Positions 1 through 6,851 of a DNA stretch of 35,876 nucleotides are shown in pieces. A program made the position numbers and the translations under genes. This stretch comes from an uncultured Bacilli bacterium (lineage in GTDB: Bacteria > Bacillota_I > Bacilli_A > RF39 > UBA660). The notes under the pieces were generated by a model. It saw only the letters and a program-made list of their open reading frames with translations, ran no database searches and had not been told where the DNA came from. The stretch spans positions 1 through 35,876 of the forward strand of contig CAJOJR010000008.1 in the NCBI GenBank assembly GCA_905235065.1. Direction: 5' to 3'. Within the stretch, counting starts at the first letter, position 1; every line of letters starts with the position of its first letter.

Positions 1-1
1 A

Positions 2-31
2 CAAGCTGCAATCAAAGCAAAGAATAAATAG
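2..31 (+). CDS. possible 3' end of an upstream gene (partial)
   Basis: The first bases can be read in frame 2 as a short lysine/alanine-rich tail (QAAIKAKNK) ending in TAG, just before a strong rho-independent terminator. A gene must end about here because the terminator points rightward. Frame 3 also gives a plausible tail (KLQSKQRINS, ending at 36), so the frame is uncertain. No function can be read. Confidence 0.22.
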   Translation, partial: QAAIKAKNK

Positions 32-33
32 TT

Positions 34-62
34 GAGATTGAGTGAAAGCTCAATCTCTTTTT
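34..62 (+). terminator. rho-independent terminator of the upstream gene
   Basis: A perfect 9-bp stem (GAGATTGAG / CTCAATCTC) with a 6-nt loop is followed by TTTTT. The T-tract runs almost directly into the extended -10 of the next promoter (TATAAT at 67-72). Confidence 0.85.
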
Positions 63-63
63 G

Positions 64-72
64 TGATATAAT
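64..72 (+). promoter_or_regulatory. extended -10 promoter for the tmk-like operon
   Basis: TGATATAAT is an extended -10 (TG-N-TATAAT). The -35 position falls inside the preceding terminator hairpin and no good -35 is visible. GAGGTGAT at 81-88 is the ribosome binding site for the TTG start at 94. Confidence 0.6.
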
Positions 73-93
73 GTTAGTTAGAGGTGATACAAT

Positions 94-681
94 TTGATAG
101 TTATATTCGAAGGATTGGATAATTGTGGTAAGACAACTTTGGTTAAAATGCTAAAGGATTACTATGAAAGTATAGGAGTTCCTGCAGAAGTTTCTAAAGA
201 ATTTGAAACTAATATTGGTATAGAACTAAAGAAAATGGCTATTGAAGGTACTTTAGATTCAATTTTAAAAGCATATTTATTTGCTGCAGATAGATATATA
301 AGAATGAAAAATATTAGTAGTGAAGATATAAAAAATAAAATATTGTTATTTGATAGATATGTTCCATCTGCTATTGCATATAGAATGGCAGAAGGTGTTG
401 ATAAAGATTTTGTTTTAAATATTAATTCAGTTTTTCCTAAGGCAGATATAGGTTTCTTTATTGATATTACTCCTGAAGAGTCAGTAAAAAGAAATTCTGA
501 TACAAAATTTAATATTAAATCATCAGTGGAACATTTAGACGAGGTTAGAAAATCATACTTATCAATTTTGAATGAAAATAATTTAATATATATTAATGGT
601 ATGCAACCAATAGAGCAAATATTTAATGAAGTATTACAAAGAATAGAGGAGTATAGAAAAAACAATGTCAAAAGAATTTGA
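94..681 (+). CDS. thymidylate kinase-like (d)NMP kinase
   Basis: Probable nucleoside-monophosphate kinase of the thymidylate kinase family, phosphorylating dTMP or a related nucleotide in the cytoplasm. A P-loop (GLDNCGKTT, residues 7-15) opens the protein. The family's DR motif is seen as FDRYVPSAIAYR around residue 87, and the core strand reads IGFFIDITPEESVKR. At 195 residues it is near the usual length. It starts at TTG, 5 nt after GAGGTGAT; no ATG fits better. It overlaps the uracil-DNA glycosylase gene by 17 bases, so the two are translationally linked. The sequence is not close to a typical housekeeping Tmk; a phage-type or deoxynucleoside kinase role is possible. Confidence 0.8.
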   Translation: MIVIFEGLDNCGKTTLVKMLKDYYESIGVPAEVSKEFETNIGIELKKMAIEGTLDSILKAYLFAADRYIRMKNISSEDIKNKILLFDRYVPSAIAYRMAEGVDKDFVLNINSVFPKADIGFFIDITPEESVKRNSDTKFNIKSSVEHLDEVRKSYLSILNENNLIYINGMQPIEQIFNEVLQRIEEYRKNNVKRI

Positions 682-1252
682 AGATTTAATGTTACAAATA
701 AAAAAGTGTGAACTTTGTAAAGAAAAATTTGGTTTTAAACCTCATCCTATAATATTAGGAAATGAAAATTCAAAGATTGTTCAAATTAGTCAAGCTCCTT
801 CTGCTACAGTTCATCAAACATTGAAACCATTTACGGACTTAAGTGGAAAAAAACTAAAATATGAGTGGTATAAAATAAGCGATGATGATTTCTACAACCC
901 AGATAATTTCTATATAGCTGCACTTGCACATTGTTATCCAGGGAAAGATAAAAATGGGAACGATAGAATACCCCCAAAAATTTGTTATGATACATGGATA
1001 AAAAAAGAATTACAGTATATTAATAATAAACTTTATATTATAATTGGTGCTAAATCAGCTAAAGTATTTTTTCCTAATGAAAACTTTAATGATTTGATAT
1101 TTAAAGATAATTATATTAATGGAAAACTTACTATTGTTTTACCACATCCATCACCATTAAATATAAAATGGTTTAAAGATCATCCAGAATTTATGAAAAA
1201 TAGAATTTATAAAATAAGAAACATAATAAATAAAGTATTGGAGGAACAGTAA
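665..1252 (+). CDS. uracil-DNA glycosylase superfamily protein (Fe-S family 4/5-like)
   Basis: Likely DNA repair enzyme that removes uracil (or another damaged base) from DNA. Four cysteines are arranged as in the iron-sulfur UDG families: a CELC pair near residues 15-18, then HCYPGKDKNG and PPKICYDTW in the middle. The motif around SQAPSATVHQTLKPF corresponds to the active-site motif I region, and HPSPLN near residue 160 is the typical motif II. The start is ATG with AGAGGAG about 14 nt upstream, inside the tmk-like gene. Its TAA stop shares a base with the ATG of the mazG gene (TAATG), so the three genes form one unit. Substrate range cannot be read from the sequence. Confidence 0.8.
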   Translation: MSKEFEDLMLQIKKCELCKEKFGFKPHPIILGNENSKIVQISQAPSATVHQTLKPFTDLSGKKLKYEWYKISDDDFYNPDNFYIAALAHCYPGKDKNGNDRIPPKICYDTWIKKELQYINNKLYIIIGAKSAKVFFPNENFNDLIFKDNYINGKLTIVLPHPSPLNIKWFKDHPEFMKNRIYKIRNIINKVLEEQ

Positions 1253-1569
1253 TGATAGATTTAAAAAAAATACAAAAAGATGTATATCAAAATAAACTAG
1301 ACAAAGGGTTTAATGTTACAGATGTAAATAAGGAATTTTGCTTAACTTATGGAGAAGTAGCGGAAGCTTATGAAGCCTGGAGGAAGAAAGATGATGCTGT
1401 TGGAGAAGAAATAGCTGATGTTGTAATATACTTACTAGGATTATCTGAAATATTAAATATAGATTTAGAAAAAGAAATTTTAAACAAAGTAAATAAAAAT
1501 AAACATCGTGAGTACAAAATAATAAATGGTGTAAATACAAGAATCAAAGAATATGAAGAAACAAAATAA
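1252..1569 (+). CDS. MazG-like nucleotide pyrophosphohydrolase
   Basis: Small all-alpha NTP pyrophosphohydrolase of the MazG superfamily, expected to hydrolyse (d)NTPs to NMP and pyrophosphate. The metal-binding acidic motifs are visible: EVAEAYEAWR near residue 37 and EEIADVVIYLLG near residue 52, the E-x-x-E / E-x-x-D pattern. At 105 residues it is a single-domain, compact MazG. The start ATG follows GGAGGAAC and overlaps the UDG stop by one base. Together with a dNMP kinase and a uracil glycosylase it looks like a house-cleaning cassette for the nucleotide pool. The exact nucleotide is unknown. Confidence 0.8.
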   Translation: MIDLKKIQKDVYQNKLDKGFNVTDVNKEFCLTYGEVAEAYEAWRKKDDAVGEEIADVVIYLLGLSEILNIDLEKEILNKVNKNKHREYKIINGVNTRIKEYEETK

Positions 1570-1632
1570 ATATTAACATACGCGAGAAAAGGAAATATTA
1601 TTAAAGAAAAAAATATAGATGAATAAGTAAAT

Positions 1633-1881
1633 TTGGTAAATAAGGAAAGTAGATTTAATACTTCAAAACAAATATGGCTCTTATGTATAGGAATAATTTT
1701 TATAAGTTTTTCATTAGCATTTAGTAATAAAATAAATGTTATTCTTTTAGAAATTCTCTCAACGATTGGTTCTTTTTCTATATGGGAATCTGCGAATAGT
1801 TGGTTGATAGAAAGAAAATTAATTGCTAAGAAAAAAATCAAATTTAAAAGATTAAAAAATGCAGAAATTAAATTTAATTAA
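1633..1881 (+). CDS. hypothetical membrane protein, probably a truncated remnant
   Basis: An 82-residue reading frame with two hydrophobic segments (about residues 14-29 and 33-48) followed by a very basic tail (IERKLIAKKKIKFKRLK). The only start is a TTG without a convincing ribosome binding site. In the same frame, immediately upstream, a coherent stretch (KEKNIDE) is cut by a TAA at 1624-1626, and the frame then continues as VNLVNKESRFNT. This suggests a longer gene (perhaps starting near 1570 or earlier) interrupted by a nonsense codon. I do not recognise the family with certainty. It may still be translated as a short membrane protein, but a decaying gene fits better. Confidence 0.4.
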   Translation: MVNKESRFNTSKQIWLLCIGIIFISFSLAFSNKINVILLEILSTIGSFSIWESANSWLIERKLIAKKKIKFKRLKNAEIKFN

Positions 1882-1894
1882 TTTTGGTATTATT

Positions 1895-1925
1895 TTGACA
1901 AATATGATTTATAACATGCTATAAT
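1895..1925 (+). promoter_or_regulatory. sigma-A-type promoter of the DUF308 gene
   Basis: TTGACA at 1895-1900 and an extended -10 TGCTATAAT ending at 1925, with a 19-bp spacer. The long spacer is compensated by the TG extension. The DUF308 start follows 21 bases downstream with GAGAGGAG as ribosome binding site. Confidence 0.7.
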
Positions 1926-1946
1926 ATATTTGAGAGGAGAAAGATA

Positions 1947-2519
1947 ATGAAAGATATATTTAAAAGAACAACTACTTCAATTATTTGTTCATCTGTTATT
2001 GCTTGTGTTATTGGCCTAATAATGGCAATAAATCCTAGCATGTCAATAAAAACAATTGGAATTGTAGCATCAATCTATATTATTTTGCATGGCATAGTTT
2101 TAATAATATTAGACATTAAAACAAGTGAGAATTATGTTCCATTTGAAGGCATGGCATCAGGAATATTATCTGTTATATTGGGAATTATACTTCTTGGAAA
2201 ACCAGACATTCTTTCAACTGTATTTACAATTGCAATTGGTGTGTGGGTTGCTTTATCAAGTATTAATTCAATTAAAATGGCCATATCAATAAGAAAAGAA
2301 GAAGTACCTTGGATTTTATTACTTTTATTTGGAATTATTGATTTAATTATTGGTATTATTGTTGTATTTAATCCATTTGAGGCGTCATTATCAATAACAG
2401 TATTTGCAGGAATAATGATTATAATCCATTCAATTATAAATATAATTGCTATGATGATAATTAAAAAGGATGCAAAAAAGATAAGTAAAGCAATTGAAAA
2501 GAGATTAAAAGAAATTTAG
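1947..2519 (+). CDS. DUF308/HdeD-family membrane protein
   Basis: Integral membrane protein of the HdeD/DUF308 family, six predicted helices in three pairs across 190 residues, with short basic loops (SIRKEE) and a lysine-rich cytosolic tail (KKDAKKISKAIEKRLKEI). HdeD in enterobacteria is linked to acid resistance; the role in Bacillota is not established. Motifs typical of the family include the glycine-rich helices such as GIVASIYIILHGIV and LLLFGIIDLIIGIIVVFNP. ATG start with GAGAGGAGAAAG upstream. It is a single-gene unit with its own promoter and a strong terminator after it. Confidence 0.8.
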   Translation: MKDIFKRTTTSIICSSVIACVIGLIMAINPSMSIKTIGIVASIYIILHGIVLIILDIKTSENYVPFEGMASGILSVILGIILLGKPDILSTVFTIAIGVWVALSSINSIKMAISIRKEEVPWILLLLFGIIDLIIGIIVVFNPFEASLSITVFAGIMIIIHSIINIIAMMIIKKDAKKISKAIEKRLKEI

Positions 2520-2567
2520 AGATTTATTGAATAAATTTGATTTTAATTGCTTAGCATAATTGTGAAG

Positions 2568-2596
2568 AAATCAGATATTTTATTATCTGATTTTTT
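2568..2596 (+). terminator. terminator after the DUF308 gene
   Basis: A 10-bp stem (AAATCAGATA / TATCTGATTT) with a 6-nt loop and a T6 tract. It separates the DUF308 gene from the MarR operon promoter that begins 6 bases later. Confidence 0.85.
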
Positions 2597-2601
2597 ATGC
2601 C

Positions 2602-2630
2602 TTGACAATATATAGGGAACTATATATAAT
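2602..2630 (+). promoter_or_regulatory. consensus promoter of the MarR operon
   Basis: Perfect TTGACA (2602-2607) and TATAAT (2625-2630) boxes with a 17-bp spacer. An inverted repeat (2609-2626) fills the spacer, so a bound repressor would block RNA polymerase. Confidence 0.88.
2609..2626. promoter_or_regulatory. MarR operator O1 (inverted repeat in promoter spacer)
   Basis: TATATAG-GGAA-CTATATA, 7-bp arms. Its half sites match those of the second palindrome 23 bp downstream (centre to centre), the arrangement expected for an autoregulatory MarR dimer site. Confidence 0.72.
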
Positions 2631-2631
2631 G

Positions 2632-2649
2632 TATATAGGAACCTATATA
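2632..2649. promoter_or_regulatory. MarR operator O2 (downstream of -10)
   Basis: TATATAGG-AA-CCTATATA, perfect 8-bp arms, lying at the expected transcription start. With O1 it brackets the -10 box. MarR-family proteins bind 16-20 bp palindromes of this type. Confidence 0.75.
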
Positions 2650-2663
2650 GAAAGGAAAATAAC

Positions 2664-3083
2664 ATGAAAAATAAGAAAATAGCTATTTTAATTAAAAGGC
2701 TTGCACTAGAATTTGATAAAATTGCCAATCCTAGTTTATCACCTTACGATTTGACACCAACACAATTTAAGATACTTAAATATTTATACGATCACGACAA
2801 TGTAATTGGAATGGATATTCAAAACGAATATTCTATGACTAATCCAACAGTTACAGGAATTATACAAAATATGGAATCTGGCGGTTGGATAGAAAGAGTA
2901 CCAAATCCAAATGATTCTAGAAGTAAGATTATTAAACTTACTAAAAAATCATTAGATAAAAAAGAAATATTATATAACCTGGGAGAAAACCTTGAAAAAG
3001 AATTTACAAAAGACTTGACAAAAGAAGAACAGAAACAACTATTAAATTTATTAAATAAAATGATGGAGGGAATAAATAAATGA
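2664..3083 (+). CDS. MarR-family transcriptional regulator
   Basis: Winged helix-turn-helix regulator, 139 residues, probably a ligand-responsive repressor of its own operon. The recognition region reads MDIQNEYSMTNPTVTGIIQNM (about residues 51-72), followed by the wing with the hallmark DSRSK sequence (NPNDSRSKIIKLT). N- and C-terminal helices would form the dimer interface. ATG start follows AAAGGAAAATAAC. The gene is first in a seven-gene operon and overlaps the amidohydrolase by ATGA. Two near-identical palindromes in its promoter support autoregulation. The ligand is unknown; the enzymes downstream suggest an aromatic or carboxylated small molecule. Confidence 0.88.
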   Translation: MKNKKIAILIKRLALEFDKIANPSLSPYDLTPTQFKILKYLYDHDNVIGMDIQNEYSMTNPTVTGIIQNMESGGWIERVPNPNDSRSKIIKLTKKSLDKKEILYNLGENLEKEFTKDLTKEEQKQLLNLLNKMMEGINK

Positions 3084-4081
3084 AAGTAATAACTATAGAA
3101 GAACATATAACAAGTGAAGACGCTTTAGAAAGTATGATGAAATCACCAGCAGGAGATTTTGGAAAAGATAGAATGAGATTCTTTATGGAGAAAGCAACTG
3201 TAGATGGCAAGTTGACTGATACGGAAAATATTAGAATACCTTATATGGACAAAGTTGGCATTGATATGCAATTATTATCTTATATTAATTTAGCATCTTC
3301 AAATCTTATAGGAGAAGAAAGAACTAATACATGTATTAGAGGAAATGATTTCTTAAAAGAACAAACTCTTAAACATCCAGATAGATTTGGAGCTTTCGCA
3401 ACACTTCCATTATGGGATGTTGAAGCATCAGTTAAAGAATTAGAAAGATGTGTAAAAGAATATGGGTTTAAAGGGGCTTTAGTACAAGGCAAAGTTGATG
3501 GACACTTTTTAGATGAAAAGCAATATATCCCATTATTTGAAAAGGCAGAGGAATTAGATGTACCAATATATTTCCATCCGTCGTTTCCAGTAAAAGAAAT
3601 TCAAGATTACTATTATAATTCTAAAGATGGAAGTTGGAGTAATGAAGTTGCTAATGAATTTTCATCAGCCGGATTTGGTTGGCATATAGATATAGGTATT
3701 CAAGTAGTTAGAATGATTTTATCAGGAATATTTGATAGATGTCCAAATTTAAAAATCATTACTGGTCACTGGGGAGAAGGAATGATAGCCATGCTAGATA
3801 GAATGGACTATATGATGCCTAAAAGTCAAACTGGCTTAAAAAAGAATATTTCTGAATATTATAAAGATAATATTTATGTAACACCAAGTGGAATAGAATC
3901 TCTAGTCAATCTAGAAGCAGTAACTAAATATATGGGAGCAGATCATATTATTTGGGCAGTAGATTATCCATATTTAATGAATGATACAGTAGTAGATTTT
4001 CTTATGAATAGTAATTTAACTGATGAAGAAAAAGAACTTATTTCGCATAAGAATGCTGAAAAATTATTTAAGTTAAATTAA
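3080..4081 (+). CDS. amidohydrolase-2 family (ACMSD/resorcylate-decarboxylase-like)
   Basis: Metal-dependent TIM-barrel enzyme of the amidohydrolase-related family that includes aminocarboxymuconate-semialdehyde decarboxylase and gamma-resorcylate decarboxylase. The N-terminal metal motif is EEH (residues 7-9), as in the resorcylate decarboxylases, rather than HxH. Further ligands are seen in FHPSFP (about residue 165), GHWGEG (about 228) and the conserved aspartate in AVDYPY (about 294). 333 residues, family-typical length. It overlaps marR by 4 bases with GGAGGG upstream. A non-oxidative C-C bond-cleaving (decarboxylation) or hydrolytic reaction on an aromatic or unsaturated acid is inferred; the substrate is unknown. 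Confidence 0.82.
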   Translation: MKVITIEEHITSEDALESMMKSPAGDFGKDRMRFFMEKATVDGKLTDTENIRIPYMDKVGIDMQLLSYINLASSNLIGEERTNTCIRGNDFLKEQTLKHPDRFGAFATLPLWDVEASVKELERCVKEYGFKGALVQGKVDGHFLDEKQYIPLFEKAEELDVPIYFHPSFPVKEIQDYYYNSKDGSWSNEVANEFSSAGFGWHIDIGIQVVRMILSGIFDRCPNLKIITGHWGEGMIAMLDRMDYMMPKSQTGLKKNISEYYKDNIYVTPSGIESLVNLEAVTKYMGADHIIWAVDYPYLMNDTVVDFLMNSNLTDEEKELISHKNAEKLFKLN

Positions 4082-4094
4082 TGGAAGTGGTTAT

Positions 4095-4841
4095 ATGAAA
4101 AGAAATGATCCATCATGGAATCCATGGCATGGATGTCATAAATATAGTGAGGGCTGTAAAAATTGTTTTATGTATTTTTTAGATAAGACTAGAGGTCACG
4201 ACGGAAGCCAAATATATAAAACAAAGACTGACTTTAATTTACCATTAAAAAAAGATAGACAAGGAAATTACAAAATTAAATCAGGAGAATTTGTTAGAGT
4301 ATGTATGTCTAGTGATTTCTTTTTAGAAGAAGCTGATGAATGGAGAGAAGAAGTATGGGAAATGATAAAACGAAGACCAGATGTTACATTTTCACTTTTA
4401 ACTAAAAGAGCTAGTAGAATTAAAGACCATTTACCTAAAGATTGGGGTGATGGCTGGGATAATGTAACTATTGCTGTATCATGTGAAAATCAAAAAAGAG
4501 CTGATGAAAGAATACCATTACTTCTAGAAGTGCCTGCCAAACATAAATGGGTTAGTCTAAAACCAATGATAGAGGAGATTGATATAGATAAATATCTATC
4601 AACTGGTCAAATAGAAATGGTTCTATTAGGCGGTGAAAACTATGAGGGAGATAGACCACTACACTATGAGTGGGTAGAAAAAGTATATAAACAATGTCTA
4701 AAATATGATGTAGAATTCATCTTTGGACAAACAGGAAATTTTTTTGTTAAAGATGGTAAAACATATCACATAGATTATAAAGACCAAATTAATCAAGCCT
4801 TAAAATCAGGCTTGCAAAAAAGAAAAGAAAATAGTAAATAA
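4095..4841 (+). CDS. DUF5131 (phage Gp37/Gp68-like) family protein
   Basis: A 248-residue protein with the strongly conserved N-terminal signature of this family: WNPWHGC followed by SEGCKNCFMY, giving a C-x6-C-x2-C cluster (Cys14, Cys21, Cys24) that could hold a metal or Fe-S centre. Other family blocks are VCMSSDFF near residue 75, FSLLTKRA near 95, and LGGENYEGDRPLHYEWV near 180. Proteins of this family occur in phages and bacterial genomes; their reaction is not established. It lies 13 bases after the amidohydrolase and before two dehydrogenases, so it shares the MarR-controlled transcript. Confidence 0.78.
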   Translation: MKRNDPSWNPWHGCHKYSEGCKNCFMYFLDKTRGHDGSQIYKTKTDFNLPLKKDRQGNYKIKSGEFVRVCMSSDFFLEEADEWREEVWEMIKRRPDVTFSLLTKRASRIKDHLPKDWGDGWDNVTIAVSCENQKRADERIPLLLEVPAKHKWVSLKPMIEEIDIDKYLSTGQIEMVLLGGENYEGDRPLHYEWVEKVYKQCLKYDVEFIFGQTGNFFVKDGKTYHIDYKDQINQALKSGLQKRKENSK

Positions 4842-4854
4842 AGGAGAAATGAAA

Positions 4855-5616
4855 ATGAAAGATATATTTAATTTAAAAGGGAAATATGCTTTGGTAGTAG
4901 GGGCATCTTCGGGAATAGGAAGACAAATGGCAAAAGCCTTAGCGGAACAAGGAGTTAATGTTGCAGTAGCAGCAAGAAGAGTTGAAAAATTAGAAGAGTT
5001 AAAAGGTGAACTTGAGAAATTAGATATAAAATGTATTGCAGTATCATGTGATGTTTCTGATGAAGAAAGTATTAAAAGTTGTGTAGCTACAGTTATAAAT
5101 GATTTTGGTAGAATTGATATTTTATGTAATAATGCTGGTATTGATTTATTTGGAGATTTTTTTACTTATAGTACTGAAAATTGGGATAAAACAATGGATA
5201 CCAATATTAAAGGTATGTTCATAATGAGTAGAGAAGTAGGAAAAATCATGAAAGAACAAAATTCTGGAAGAATTATTAATACTGCCTCTATTGGAGGACG
5301 ATTTGCATCAGAAGGAAATATTGCATACTATGCATCTAAAGGAGCAGTTATTAACTTCACTCGTGCTCTAGCAGCTGATATGGCACCATATAACGTATGT
5401 GTAAATGCTATTGCTCCAGGAGTATTTGACACTGAATTAACTCATGATACCCTAGATACTCCATTTGGACAAAGTTCTCTAGAACGTACTCCGTTAAAAA
5501 GATTTGGAAAAGATGGAGATTTAGATGGAATTCTTATTTATTTTGCATCAGATGCATGTAGTTATTGTACTGGTCAAACTATCTTTGTAGATGGTGGAGT
5601 AACCATGTTATTATAG
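4855..5616 (+). CDS. short-chain dehydrogenase/reductase (classical SDR)
   Basis: NAD(P)-dependent oxidoreductase, classical SDR, 253 residues. The cofactor motif GASSGIG is at residues 17-23, the NNAG motif near residue 88, a serine in TASIGG near 142, and the catalytic YxxxK as YYASKG near 157. The end FVDGGVTMLL is the usual C-terminal strand. Resembles gluconate/glucose-dehydrogenase-type SDRs, but the substrate is not determined. The ORF track starts at 4849, but AAGGAG at 4841-4846 is only 2 nt from that ATG and 8 nt from the ATG at 4855, so 4855 is chosen. 13 bases after the DUF5131 gene, same operon. Confidence 0.87.
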   Translation: MKDIFNLKGKYALVVGASSGIGRQMAKALAEQGVNVAVAARRVEKLEELKGELEKLDIKCIAVSCDVSDEESIKSCVATVINDFGRIDILCNNAGIDLFGDFFTYSTENWDKTMDTNIKGMFIMSREVGKIMKEQNSGRIINTASIGGRFASEGNIAYYASKGAVINFTRALAADMAPYNVCVNAIAPGVFDTELTHDTLDTPFGQSSLERTPLKRFGKDGDLDGILIYFASDACSYCTGQTIFVDGGVTMLL

Positions 5617-5627
5617 GAGATGATTTA

Positions 5628-6497
5628 ATGAAAACAATAATTATAACTGGAGCAAATTCAGGATTGGGATTAGAAACAGCTAAAAAGGTAGCAAATAATA
5701 AAGATTATGAGATAATACTTGCTTGTAGAAATATTGATAAAGGAAATAATGCAAAAGAAGAAATAGTAAATATTACTGAGAATAATAATATTAAAGTATT
5801 AGAACTTGATACATCATCATTAGAATCAGTTAGGAATTTTGTGCAAGAATTTAAGAAACTAAATAAAAAAATATATGGACTTGTTAATAATGCAGGAATA
5901 TCTCCTATGGGGCATGATGGTTTATCAGTTGATGGAATTGAAATTGTATGTGCAACAAATTATTTAGGACACTTCTTACTTACTAATTTACTTCTTCCTT
6001 ATATGGAAGAGGATGGAAAGATATTCAATGTAACAAGTGATATGCATAATCCTCCTGGAGGAATTGAATGGAGAGACCCAGAACTTTTATTTCACCCAAT
6101 AGAAAATGATAGAAGAAAATATTCTTATTCTAAACTATGTAATATTTATTTTACATATGAATTAGACGAGATATTAAGAAAAGATAATTCTAATATTTTA
6201 GTAAATGCTTTTAATCCAGGTATGATGAACACCAATTTTAGTGGAGGTCATAACAGTAAAGCAAGAACTGCTATGGTTAAACTAACTATGCCAGAAAGAC
6301 TTGGAGATTTAGATAAATCTTCTACTGCACTTTCTGAATTAGTAGTTAATGATAAATATAAAGATTCAGGAAAATATTACGATAGAAGTACTAAGTATAT
6401 TAATTCATCAGAATTATCATACAATGTGGAAAACAGAAAAGATTTATGGAATAAAAGTGTTCTAATTACTGGATTAGAAAAAGGAAACATAAAATGA
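5628..6497 (+). CDS. short-chain dehydrogenase (retinol-dehydrogenase-like SDR)
   Basis: A second SDR, 289 residues, of the longer retinol-dehydrogenase/protochlorophyllide-reductase-like type. TGANSGLG (residues 7-14) binds the cofactor; NNAG is near residue 85; the active-site region is YSYSKLCN (YxxxK) near residue 165. It is clearly divergent from the SDR just upstream, so this is not a recent duplication. The ORF track extends to 5565, but that lies inside the previous gene; the ATG at 5628 follows TAGGAGATGATTTA. Its TGA overlaps the ATG of the lipoprotein gene. Likely reduces or oxidises an intermediate of the same pathway; substrate unknown. Confidence 0.85.
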   Translation: MKTIIITGANSGLGLETAKKVANNKDYEIILACRNIDKGNNAKEEIVNITENNNIKVLELDTSSLESVRNFVQEFKKLNKKIYGLVNNAGISPMGHDGLSVDGIEIVCATNYLGHFLLTNLLLPYMEEDGKIFNVTSDMHNPPGGIEWRDPELLFHPIENDRRKYSYSKLCNIYFTYELDEILRKDNSNILVNAFNPGMMNTNFSGGHNSKARTAMVKLTMPERLGDLDKSSTALSELVVNDKYKDSGKYYDRSTKYINSSELSYNVENRKDLWNKSVLITGLEKGNIK

Positions 6498-6847
6498 GAA
6501 AAATAGCACTAATTTTAATTGCTATTATAGTATTGATTACAGGCTGTGCTAAAAAAGAAAATACAGCACCGGTAATAGAATATCAATCTGATGGAAGAGT
6601 TCATATAATTAAAGATGCAACTTTTGAAAAAGATAAATTGGATCATTACTTGTTTTGTCCTACAGAAGAGGATACATCAGATAATTGTAAATGGAAAATC
6701 GCTTTATCAGATTCAGTTGATGTAGCAAGAGTTGGTAAATGGTATTTTTATTTTAAAGGTATTTCAAAAAATGGAGAAGAATCTCCAATATCAAATGTAG
6801 TATATGTAGAAAGAACCGAAGAAGAATTAAAGAGAGTGATGGAGTGA
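6494..6847 (+). CDS. small lipoprotein
   Basis: A 117-residue protein with a lipoprotein signal: MRK, hydrophobic core, and lipobox LITGC with Cys at about residue 18. The mature part is short, with two further cysteines (LFCPTEEDTSDNC) that could form a disulfide, and ends with a beta-rich segment (KWYFYFKGISKNGEE) that resembles one Ig-like strand pair. Overlaps the upstream dehydrogenase by ATGA and precedes the FGE-fold gene by 4 bases. Function unknown; it and the next gene place part of this operon at the cell surface. Confidence 0.75.
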   Translation: MRKIALILIAIIVLITGCAKKENTAPVIEYQSDGRVHIIKDATFEKDKLDHYLFCPTEEDTSDNCKWKIALSDSVDVARVGKWYFYFKGISKNGEESPISNVVYVERTEEELKRVME

Positions 6848-6851
6848 TTTT

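Noticed and set aside
162-671. Minus-strand ORF of 169 aa opposite the tmk-like gene
   Set aside because: Shadow of a clear P-loop kinase; composition is Ser/Ile/Leu-rich as is usual for antisense frames here, and there is no ribosome binding site.
1368-1841. Minus-strand ORF of 157 aa across mazG and the membrane fragment
   Set aside because: It spans two plus-strand genes; hydrophobic content is the mirror of lysine-rich plus-strand codons.
2602-2660. Riboswitch or T-box in the MarR operon leader
   Set aside because: The leader is about 25 bases and holds only the palindromic operator and ribosome binding site.
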